Assembly: GCA_946480965.1 (NCBI GenBank)
Contig: CAMLMI010000180.1
Coordinates: forward strand, 1 to 8,751
DNA: 8,751 bases
DNA from: an uncultured Verrucomicrobiales bacterium
Lineage (GTDB): Bacteria > Verrucomicrobiota > Verrucomicrobiae > Limisphaerales > CANJSG01
Reading direction: 5' to 3'
In this document: piece after piece, positions 1-6,098 of the stretch
Numbering within the stretch: the first letter of the stretch is position 1
How the letters are laid out: every line of letters begins with the position of its first letter
Made by a program: the position numbers and the translations under genes
Notes under the pieces: model-generated
Told to the model about the DNA's origin: nothing
What the model saw: the letters and a program-made list of their open reading frames with translations, nothing else
Databases searched by the model: none

Positions 1-545
1 CCATCGCCTACGGCTTGAGCGGCCCGAACCTGCGTGGTTCCGGCGTGGATTTCGATCTGCGCAAGGCGAGCCCGTATCTCTGCTATCCCGAGCTGGAGTT
101 CGAGATTCCCATCGGCTCCGTTGGCGACTGCTACGACCGCTATCTTGTCCGCATGGAAGAGATGCGGCAGAGCCTCCACATCCTCCGTCAGGCCTTGGAC
201 AAACTGCCCGGTGGTCCGATCAACGTGGCTGACGGCAAGGTCGTCCTGCCGCCGAAGCAGAAGGTCATGACGAGCATGGAGGAGCTGATCCACCAGTTCA
301 TGCTCGTGACCGAAGGCGTGAACTGCCCGCCGGGCGAAGTCTATTTCGGGGCCGAGAATCCCAAGGGCGAACTCGGCTTCTACATCAACAGCCGGGGCGG
401 CGGCACGCCCTACCGGTTGAAGATCCGCGCCCCATCCTTCGTGAACCTCTGCATCCTCTCGAAGATCCTCCCGGGCCACATGATGAGCGATACCGTCGCC
501 ATTTTGGGTTCCTTGGATTTCGTGATGGGCGAGTGCGACCGGTGA
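1..545 (+). CDS. nuoD: NADH-quinone oxidoreductase subunit D, C-terminal part (5' end outside window)
   Basis: This is the 49-kDa-type subunit of complex I, which helps form the quinone-binding site at the peripheral/membrane arm junction. The reading frame is already open at base 3 and runs to TGA at 543-545, so only about the last 180 residues are visible. Family landmarks are a GLSGPNLRGSG stretch, the block GDCYDRYLVRMEEMRQS, the SMEELIHQFMLVTEG helix with a following GEVY, the KGELGFYINSRGG block, and the ending GSLDFVMGECDR. Most homologues end GEVDR, so the Cys before DR is a minor variation. nuoE follows after 20 bp, consistent with one transcript. No Shine-Dalgarno or promoter is evident in that gap. 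The identity is secure, and the true start lies upstream of the window. Confidence 0.97.
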   Translation, partial: IAYGLSGPNLRGSGVDFDLRKASPYLCYPELEFEIPIGSVGDCYDRYLVRMEEMRQSLHILRQALDKLPGGPINVADGKVVLPPKQKVMTSMEELIHQFMLVTEGVNCPPGEVYFGAENPKGELGFYINSRGGGTPYRLKIRAPSFVNLCILSKILPGHMMSDTVAILGSLDFVMGECDR

Positions 546-565
546 ACCGAATCTGAACTGCCACG

Positions 566-1051
566 ATGAGCTTTTCCGTTCCCGCCAACCTAGAAGCCGA
601 GCTCGACGAGCTGGCGACGCACTATCCGGTCAAACGGAGCGCGTCCCTCATGTTCCTGCACGCGTTGCAGGAGCACTTCGGCCACGTCTCGAAGGAGGCC
701 ATCGAGTGGACCGCCCAGAAGCTGGGACTCCAGCCGATCAACGTCTATGAGCTGGTGACGTTCTACCCGATGTTCCGCCAGGAGCCGCTGGGCAAGACGC
801 ATATCAAGGTCTGCCGCACGCTGAGCTGCGCCTTGGCCGGTTCCGGCGAGCTGCGCACGCACTTCTGTGAGAAGCTGGGCCTTGATGCCCACGCGCACGT
901 CCCCCAGACCACGCCCGACGGGAAATTCACGGTCGAGTTCGTCGAGTGCCTCGCCGACTGCGGCAACGCGCCGGTGGTGTTGGTGAACGAGGATCTGCTG
1001 CCGAAGGTGACCGAGACGAAGGCGGACGAAATTCTGGCCTCTGGCCGGTGA
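566..1051 (+). CDS. nuoE: NADH-quinone oxidoreductase subunit E, [2Fe-2S] (161 aa)
   Basis: This is the 24-kDa-type subunit of the NADH-oxidising arm. It carries the off-pathway [2Fe-2S] cluster N1a next to the FMN of NuoF. The 161 residues match the usual family length. A helical N-terminal half (about residues 5-75, with LHALQEHFGHVS and the VYELVTFYPMF signature) precedes a thioredoxin-like cluster domain. The four ligands are visible as C83-x4-C88 and C128-x3-C132 (the CRTLSC and CLADC motifs). The ATG at 566 is the first start after the nuoD stop and gives a normal N-terminus. There is no recognisable Shine-Dalgarno in the 20 bases before it. In most nuo operons nuoF follows directly; here 727 bp of foreign-looking sequence intervene. 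Function looks intact. Confidence 0.97.
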   Translation: MSFSVPANLEAELDELATHYPVKRSASLMFLHALQEHFGHVSKEAIEWTAQKLGLQPINVYELVTFYPMFRQEPLGKTHIKVCRTLSCALAGSGELRTHFCEKLGLDAHAHVPQTTPDGKFTVEFVECLADCGNAPVVLVNEDLLPKVTETKADEILASGR

Positions 1052-1074
1052 TTCGATGCCGAAGAAGCGAACAG

Positions 1075-1271
1075 ATGAAAACCACCCTCAAAGACTGGCC
1101 AAGCGTGTATCGGCGGATACGCCGGATGCGCAGCCTCAGCGAGGACGAAAAGGTGCTGTTCGCCCGCTACGCGGCGGCGACGCCGGACGAGCGCTGGCAA
1201 ATGAACGTGAACTATCTCCGCTCGGTCGGCTCCTGGGGGCGCTGCGCGCTGCAAAATCAGATTCCAAGTGA
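1075..1271 (+). pseudogene. Small ORF, probably the frameshifted upstream partner of the nucleotidyltransferase-like gene
   Basis: From ATG 1075, frame 1 encodes about 60 residues that look like real protein: MKTTLKDWPSVYRRIRRM, then SLSEDEKVLFARYAAATPDE, then RWQMNVNYLRS, all predicted helical and charged. Beyond roughly base 1252 the same frame turns into an Arg/Ser-rich shadow of the next gene. If the run of four A at 1253-1256 were five A, the protein would instead end ...RCALQKSDSK with a TGA at 1269-1271, overlapping the GTG (1268) of the next ORF. This suggests a one-base deletion, a sequencing error, or a frameshift site. A weak purine stretch (gaagaag, 1060-1066) precedes the ATG. 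I recognise no named family. From the layout it could be a short antitoxin-like or accessory partner, which is an inference. The frame-3 reading from ATG 1056 looks less protein-like and is probably a shadow. Confidence 0.45.
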
Positions 1272-1645
1272 TCGGCATGACGGCAGCAAACATTCAAGGC
1301 GTGCCCGGGTCCACGATCGGCGTGGATCTGTGGATCGACCTTTTGCCCCGCGACTACATGCGGGCGATGAATGTTGCCGTAAGGCAGGGAGCGGAAATGG
1401 TGCGCAATACCGTCGCCGTCTTGTCCGACCAGACTCTTGTGAACTTCGTCTTCGAAGTGACCGGTTTGCCCGCTTTCGACCGCACCATCGGCAAAGCCAA
1501 GAGGCTTCGCTGGAACGGGGTGATGGTGGATGTGCTGCCGCTGGAGCTGATCGCGAAGAGCAAACGAGCCATTGGACGGCCGAAAGATCTGCTCCACTTG
1601 GAATTGATTCGCCAAGCACAGGCGGTCGGGAGGAAGAACCGATGA
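1268..1645 (+). CDS. Nucleotidyltransferase-like protein (AbiEii/MNT superfamily type), N-terminally short
   Basis: The ORF from GTG 1268 gives 125 residues. Its N-terminus has the nucleotidyltransferase-fold pattern IGMTAANIQGVPGST followed by VDLWIDL. Near the C-terminus, KSKRAIGRPKDLLHL matches the K-x-x-x-GRPKD-LxxL motif common in AbiEii/MNT-type nucleotidyltransferases. The middle contains LVNFVFEVTGLPAFD. Two things are odd. The in-frame sequence upstream (KIRFQ before the VIGM) also fits the fold's first strand, but no helix-encoding start exists in that frame, since a TGA sits at 1208-1210, so the N-terminal helix is missing or split off by a frameshift. The expected D-x-D is read as G18-V19-D20. 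No Shine-Dalgarno precedes GTG 1268 or ATG 1277. It lies between nuoE and nuoF and ends 2 bp from the 3' end of an opposing tRNA gene. It may be an inactive remnant. Family assignment is moderate, and substrate is unknown. Confidence 0.6.
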   Translation: MIGMTAANIQGVPGSTIGVDLWIDLLPRDYMRAMNVAVRQGAEMVRNTVAVLSDQTLVNFVFEVTGLPAFDRTIGKAKRLRWNGVMVDVLPLELIAKSKRAIGRPKDLLHLELIRQAQAVGRKNR

Positions 1646-1647
1646 AG

Positions 1648-1721
1648 TGGTTGCCGGACATGGATTCGAACCATGACAAAGAGATTCAGAATCTCTTGTG
1701 CTACCGTTACACCATCCGGCA
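1648..1721 (-). tRNA. tRNA-Gln (anticodon CUG), antisense to the nuo operon
   Basis: Read on the minus strand, bases 1721 to 1648 fold as a full cloverleaf. The 7-bp acceptor stem TGCCGGA/TCCGGCA is perfectly paired. The D arm is GTGT-AACGGTA-GCAC with one G-U pair. The anticodon arm AGAGA-TTCTGAA-TCTCT has CTG at positions 34-36 and U33. The variable loop is TTGT. The T arm CATGG-TTCGAAT-CCATG is perfectly paired. Position 73 is A, and CCA is encoded at 1650-1648. The anticodon CUG reads CAG (Gln). No mismatches in any stem argue for a functional gene. It is convergent with the nucleotidyltransferase-like ORF and divergent from nuoF, so operon transcripts carry its antisense. No terminator is visible beyond its 3' end. 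Confidence 0.95.
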
Positions 1722-1735
1722 AGGACGGGACGCGG

Positions 1736-1763
1736 AACTTAGAAAATTCCTCCGTGGAGTCAA
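1736..1763 (-). promoter_or_regulatory. Putative sigma70-type promoter for tRNA-Gln
   Basis: On the minus strand a -35 like TTGACT (plus-strand 1763-1758, five of six consensus bases) is followed by a 16-bp spacer and a -10 like TAAGTT (1741-1736, three of six matches including the key first TA and last T). It lies 14 bp upstream of the tRNA 5' end, with a GC-rich discriminator, as expected for a stable-RNA promoter. It sits between the tRNA and nuoF, with its -35 only 15 bp from the nuoF ATG. This is a pattern match only. Confidence 0.5.
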
Positions 1764-1778
1764 GGCGACAGACTGATT

Positions 1779-3200
1779 ATGCCGCAAGAATTTCGTCTCA
1801 TCCTGAAAAACGCCGATCTGCCGGGCTACACCCCCGACATCGAGTGCTACCTGCGCCACGGCGGCTACGAGGCGTTGAAGAAGGCTTTGGCCACCGCTCC
1901 GCGCGAGCTGCCCGACAACAAGAAGATGTCGCCGCAGGAAGTGATCCGCGACGAGGTGCTGAAGTCCGGACTGCGCGGTCGCGGCGGCGCGGGTTTCTCC
2001 GCCGGGTTGAAATGGAGCTTCGTGGACCGTCGGAGCGGCAAGCCGATCTATCTCATCTGCAACGCGGACGAGTCCGAGCCCGGCACGTTCAAGGACCGCC
2101 AGATCCTGCACAAGGATCCGCACCAGTTGATCGAGGGGATGATCATCTCCTGCTGGGCCAACGACGTGAAACTCGCCTACATCTACATCCGTGGCGAGAT
2201 GCCCAAGGGCGCGAAGCTCTTGAACCAGGCGTTGAAGGAAGCCCGTGAGAAGGGGTTCCTCGGGAAGAACATTCTCGGCTCCGGCTTCGACTGCGAGATC
2301 CACGTGCATCGCGGCGCCGGTGCCTACATCTGCGGCGAAGAGACCGGGCTGATCGAATCGCTTGAAGGCAAGCGCGCTTATCCCCGCATCAAGCCGCCGT
2401 ATTTCCCCGCCGTGCTCGGCCTCTACATGAGCCCGACGATCGTGAACAACGTGGAGACGCTCTGCCACGTGAAGCACATCGTCACGATGGGCAGCGCGGA
2501 ATACGCCAAGCTCGGCACGCCCAACAACACCGGCACCCGCATCGTCAGCCTCAGCGGCGACGTAAAGCGCCCCGGCTACTACGAGATCGAGGTCGGCAAG
2601 GTCACGCTCGGCGAGCTGATCAACCACGAGAACTTCGGTCAGGGCCTGAAGGACGGTCGCTCGCTCAAGGCGGTCATTCCCGGCGGATCTTCGTCCAAGG
2701 TTCTGAAGGCCGGCGAGGTCTTCAAACTGAACCGCAAGGGCGCCGACGGCCAGATGTCCAAGGTCGATGTGCCGCTGCTCGATCTGCCCTACGACTTCGA
2801 TTCGCTCCAGGGCGCCGGCACCATGTCCGGTTCAGGCGCGATCATCGTCATGGACGACACCCGCAGCATGGTGGACGCGTTGGCGAACCTCTCCGAGTTC
2901 TACGCCCACGAAAGCTGCGGCCAGTGCACCCCTTGCCGCGAAGGCTCGCTCTGGATGGCCAAGGGCCTCCATCGCTTGAGCCACGGCGAAGGCCGCAAGG
3001 CGGACGCCGCGTATCTCAAGGACATCGCCCAGAACATCCAGGGCCGCACGATCTGCGCCTTCGGCGAGGCCGCCGCGTGGCCGGTGCTGAGCTTCGTGAA
3101 GAAGTTCGGAGACGAATTTGAAGCCCGGGGCGCCGCCGACGAGGCGAAGCACGCCAGCGCCGGAGCTCCCGTGAAGATGGCCGCCAGCCCCAAGCACTGA
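1779..3200 (+). CDS. nuoF: NADH-quinone oxidoreductase subunit F, NADH/FMN-binding (473 aa)
   Basis: This is the 51-kDa-type subunit. It binds NADH and FMN and takes the hydride, passing electrons to [4Fe-4S] cluster N3. The NADH/FMN glycine-rich loop is GLRGRGGAGFSAGLKW (residues 64-79), followed by CNADESEPGTFKDR (94-107) and the GAGAYICGEETGLIESLEGK block (180-199). The N3 ligands are C380, C383 and C386 in ESCGQCTPCREG, plus C426 in RTICAFGEAAAWPV. Compared with the usual family, about 20 extra residues lie around 312-332 between GGSSS and LPYDFDSL, and the C-terminal tail is Ala/Lys-rich. ATG 1779 gives a normal N-terminus. A weak AAGG lies 13 bases upstream. nuoG starts 6 bp after the stop. 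Upstream is the antisense tRNA, so transcription must come from the distant nuo promoter or an undetected one. Confidence 0.97.
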   Translation: MPQEFRLILKNADLPGYTPDIECYLRHGGYEALKKALATAPRELPDNKKMSPQEVIRDEVLKSGLRGRGGAGFSAGLKWSFVDRRSGKPIYLICNADESEPGTFKDRQILHKDPHQLIEGMIISCWANDVKLAYIYIRGEMPKGAKLLNQALKEAREKGFLGKNILGSGFDCEIHVHRGAGAYICGEETGLIESLEGKRAYPRIKPPYFPAVLGLYMSPTIVNNVETLCHVKHIVTMGSAEYAKLGTPNNTGTRIVSLSGDVKRPGYYEIEVGKVTLGELINHENFGQGLKDGRSLKAVIPGGSSSKVLKAGEVFKLNRKGADGQMSKVDVPLLDLPYDFDSLQGAGTMSGSGAIIVMDDTRSMVDALANLSEFYAHESCGQCTPCREGSLWMAKGLHRLSHGEGRKADAAYLKDIAQNIQGRTICAFGEAAAWPVLSFVKKFGDEFEARGAADEAKHASAGAPVKMAASPKH

Positions 3201-3206
3201 TTTTCC

Positions 3207-4931
3207 ATGTCGAACGCCGCGACAACTGAAGCCAAGCCCGCCGCGCCCGCGACGCCGCCTCCGGTCGAGAAGATCAAGATCAAGGTGGACGGCCGCGAGA
3301 TCGAGGTGCCGAAGATGCTGCCCAATTGGCAGGGCAAGCTGGAAGCCACCACCATGCTCCAAGCCGTCCAGATCGCGGGCGGCGAGGTTCCCCATTACTG
3401 CTACCATCCGAAGCTCCCGGTCGCCGGCAATTGCCGCATGTGCCTGGTCGAGTTCGGCACGCCCATGATGGGACCGGACCGCAAGCCGGTGCTCAACGAG
3501 GACGGCACGCCCAAGATCGCCAAGTCGGTTCTCCCCTACGAGCCCCAGACGCCGCGCGGCGCCATCGCCTGCGCCACGCCGATCTCACCGGGCATGGAGA
3601 TCTATCCGAATTCGCCCGCGACGAAGCAGATGCGCGAAGCGGTGCTGGAATCGCTCCTGATCAACCACCCGCTCGATTGCCCGATCTGCGACCAAGCCGG
3701 CGAGTGCAAGCTGCAGGAATACTCCGTCCAGCACGGCCAGGCTGGCAGTAAGTTCGTCGAAGCCAAGGTCCACAAGCCGAAAGCCGTCGATCTCGGGCCC
3801 CGCATCGTGCTCGACGACGAGCGCTGCGTGCTCTGCACCCGTTGCATCCGCTTCACCAAGGACATTGTCGGCGACGACAAGCTCGGCATCGTCAATCGCG
3901 GTTCCTACAACACCATCGCGGCGTTTCCCGGAACGAAGTTCGACAACAACTACACGCTCAACACCGTGGACCTCTGTCCGGTGGGCGCGCTCACGTCGAA
4001 GGATTTCCGGTTCCAGATGCGCGTCTGGTTCCTCAAGGAAACCAAGAGCCTCTGCACGAGCTGCGGCACCGGCTGCAATACCGTCATCGGTTCCCGCGAA
4101 GGCAAGGTCTATCGCTACGAGCCGCGCCAGAACGACGCCGTCAACGCCACGTGGATGTGCGATGCCGGTCGTTTGAACTACAAGTGGATCGGCCGTGAGG
4201 ATCGGTTGACTAGGTTTTTTGGAGTGAAAGCTCCAAAGCTAACTTGGTCGCAGAACTTAAAAGGACTCGCGCAGGATTTGGCGGAAGCTCCGCAAGGGTC
4301 AGTTGCCATCATCGCCAGCGCCCGCCAGACGACCGAGGAGCTTTATCTTCTGAAAAAGCTCGCAGACAAATTGGGGGCAATTACGGATTCAGTTCCGCGA
4401 ATGGGTGAAGCGGATAACTTGTTGGTCGTGGCCGACAAAAACCCGAACAGCAACGGTGCCCGGTTAACCGGAATTTCGGGTGCTGAACTAGGTGCCAATC
4501 TCTCCAAGATCGCTGACGGCATCCGCAGTGGGTTAATCAAGACACTGATTGTCTTCGGTGAAGATGTGACCAAGGTCGGCATTGGCGAAGATCTTTTGGC
4601 AAAGCTTGAGCTGCTTGTCGTCAGCGACATCCTCCCGAACAAAACAACCGCAAAAGCCCACTACCTTTTGCCCGGCTGCGCGCACGCCGAAAAGCGCGGG
4701 ACGTTCGTCAACGTGAAGGGCCGGTTGCAGAAGCTTACGAAAGCCGTCGAGGCTCCAGGGGACGCGCGTCCTGAATGGGAATTTCTGCTGGAACTCGTCA
4801 GCAGCCTTACCGGTGAGGCTAACGTCACCAGCATCGAGGGCCTCTTCAACCAGATGGCGAAGGAAGTGCCAGGATTCGCCGGCATCGAATGGGCGCAGAT
4901 CGGCGACCTCGGCGTGAACACTCAGGCTTAA
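3207..4931 (+). CDS. nuoG: NADH-quinone oxidoreductase subunit G, Fe-S wire (574 aa, short molybdopterin-like domain)
   Basis: This is the 75-kDa-type subunit, which conducts electrons from NuoF toward NuoI through several Fe-S clusters. After an Ala/Pro-rich start (residues 1-20), the ligand sets are in family order. They are C65, C76, C79 and C122 ([2Fe-2S] N1b), H154, C158, C161 and C167 (N5, His-Cys3), C207, C210, C213 and C257 (N4), then C283, C286, C290 and C318, which match the optional N7 cluster. The spacing C79-C122 is long because of an insert (about 85-118). After residue 320 follows a degenerate molybdopterin-oxidoreductase-like domain of about 250 residues, with LLPGCAHAEKRGTFVNVKGR near the end. 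This domain is shorter than in many NuoG proteins (E. coli is about 900 aa in all). Bases 4201-4680 are about 53% GC, lower than the neighbours. nuoH begins 6 bp downstream. Confidence 0.96.
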   Translation: MSNAATTEAKPAAPATPPPVEKIKIKVDGREIEVPKMLPNWQGKLEATTMLQAVQIAGGEVPHYCYHPKLPVAGNCRMCLVEFGTPMMGPDRKPVLNEDGTPKIAKSVLPYEPQTPRGAIACATPISPGMEIYPNSPATKQMREAVLESLLINHPLDCPICDQAGECKLQEYSVQHGQAGSKFVEAKVHKPKAVDLGPRIVLDDERCVLCTRCIRFTKDIVGDDKLGIVNRGSYNTIAAFPGTKFDNNYTLNTVDLCPVGALTSKDFRFQMRVWFLKETKSLCTSCGTGCNTVIGSREGKVYRYEPRQNDAVNATWMCDAGRLNYKWIGREDRLTRFFGVKAPKLTWSQNLKGLAQDLAEAPQGSVAIIASARQTTEELYLLKKLADKLGAITDSVPRMGEADNLLVVADKNPNSNGARLTGISGAELGANLSKIADGIRSGLIKTLIVFGEDVTKVGIGEDLLAKLELLVVSDILPNKTTAKAHYLLPGCAHAEKRGTFVNVKGRLQKLTKAVEAPGDARPEWEFLLELVSSLTGEANVTSIEGLFNQMAKEVPGFAGIEWAQIGDLGVNTQA

Positions 4932-4937
4932 CCACAG

Positions 4938-6080
4938 ATGGACTGGACCACTCTACTGCTCATCGTCGCGAAGGCCGTCAGCTTCTTCGTGGTGATGATC
5001 ACCATCGTCGCCTACTCGGTCTTGGCCGAGCGCAAGATCGCGGCCTTCATCCAGGACCGCGTCGGGCCGAACCGCGTCAGCCTCCCGCTGATCGGCAGCA
5101 TCCCCATCATCGGACCCTTCCTGACCCGTGTCGGCATCTGGCAGCCGCTGGTGGACGGCGTGAAAACCTTCCTCAAGGAAGATTTCACCCCGAGCTACGT
5201 CCGAAAGGCCTACTTCTGGCTCGCGCCCGCGATGACCGCAGCGCCCGCCGTCGTGGTCTTCGCCGTGATCCCCTTCGGCTCGATGCTCGGCGGCCAGCAC
5301 ATGGTGATCGCCAACCTGAACGTCGGCATCCTCTTCACCTTCGGCATCGTCTCGCTCGGCGTGTATGGCGTGGTGATGGCCGGCTACGCGTCGAACTCAA
5401 AGTTCCCCCTCCTCGGCGGCATCCGCTCCAGCGCGCAGATGATCTCCTACGAACTGGCGATGGGCCTCTCCGTCGTGCCGCTGATCATGATCGTGGCCAG
5501 TTCGTCGTTGAACGGCGCGGCCGGTTCCGGTTGGGACAAGTATCTCGGCGCGAGCAGCGACCTGAACCTGACCCGCTTCGTCGCTTGGCAGGCGCAGAAC
5601 GGTTGGCTCGTCTTCTGGGCTCCGCTGTCGTTCGTCATCTTTCTCGTGTCGGCCTTCGCGGAAACCAACCGCACGCCGTTCGACCTGCCCGAGTGCGAAA
5701 CCGAGCTCGTCTCCGGCTACCACACGGAATACAGCTCGATGCGTTTCGCCCTCTTCATGATCGGCGAGAACGCCAACATCGTCGCCGCTTCCTGCATGAT
5801 GGTGACGCTGTTCTTCGGCGGCTGGGCCGGGCTGAACATCTACGGCTGGAACCTGACCGAGTTCCTCAACCATCCGGCGGAAACCCTTGCGCTCGGCATC
5901 GGCCACATCGCGCTCTTCACCACGAAGGTGGTGGCGCTGGTCTGCCTCTTCATCTGGGTGCGCTGGATGCTCCCGCGCTTCCGCTACGACCAGCTCATGG
6001 ATCTTGGCTGGCGCCGGTTCATGCCCCTGGCCCTAGCCAACATCGTGATCACCGCCGTGGTGCTGTATTTCCGCTCCTGA
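4938..6080 (+). CDS. nuoH: NADH-quinone oxidoreductase subunit H, membrane (380 aa)
   Basis: This is the ND1-type integral membrane subunit that joins the peripheral arm and forms most of the quinone chamber. About eight hydrophobic segments are visible, the first at residues 5-29. Family signatures are AERKIAAFIQDRVGPNRV (30-47), the loop KEDFTPSYVRKAYFWLAP (80-97), and the acidic quinone-site loop AETNRTPFDLPECETELVSG (241-260) followed by YHTEYSSM. The C-terminal WVRWMLPRFRYDQLMDLGW (340-358) is also typical. ATG 4938 lies 6 bp after the nuoG stop, and only a weak CAGG occurs about 12 bases before it. A very long overlapping open frame through this gene and nuoI is a GC-driven shadow. The gene appears complete and intact, with nuoI 18 bp downstream. 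Confidence 0.97.
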   Translation: MDWTTLLLIVAKAVSFFVVMITIVAYSVLAERKIAAFIQDRVGPNRVSLPLIGSIPIIGPFLTRVGIWQPLVDGVKTFLKEDFTPSYVRKAYFWLAPAMTAAPAVVVFAVIPFGSMLGGQHMVIANLNVGILFTFGIVSLGVYGVVMAGYASNSKFPLLGGIRSSAQMISYELAMGLSVVPLIMIVASSSLNGAAGSGWDKYLGASSDLNLTRFVAWQAQNGWLVFWAPLSFVIFLVSAFAETNRTPFDLPECETELVSGYHTEYSSMRFALFMIGENANIVAASCMMVTLFFGGWAGLNIYGWNLTEFLNHPAETLALGIGHIALFTTKVVALVCLFIWVRWMLPRFRYDQLMDLGWRRFMPLALANIVITAVVLYFRS

Positions 6081-6098
6081 GACCTTCGAGACACCGCC

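Noticed and set aside
1056..1271. 71-residue frame-3 ORF from ATG 1056 as an independent gene
   Set aside because: Its first part is Arg/Pro/Gly-rich shadow sequence; frame 1 is more protein-like until about 1252. Only its last few codons may be the true end of the small gene.
1049..1671. Possible attachment-site repeat: gattcga at 1050-1056 and again in the tRNA T-arm (1663-1669)
   Set aside because: Only 7 shared bases and no integrase in the window; expected by chance.
1735..1751. Inverted repeat GGAA...TTCC upstream of nuoF as an operator
   Set aside because: Only 4-bp arms, overlapping the putative tRNA promoter; not supportable as an operator.
1642..1776. Frame-1 peptide containing MDSNHDKEIQNLL and CYRYTIRQ
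   Set aside because: This is the antisense translation of the tRNA-Gln gene, a well-known false ORF type, not a protein.
1770..1785. Plus-strand -10-like GATTAT at the nuoF start
   Set aside because: Overlaps the ATG and has no suitable -35 at the right distance.
1707..2627. 306-residue minus-strand ORF opposite nuoF
   Set aside because: Mirror of nuoF codons, with no start context or domain; nuoF itself is certain.
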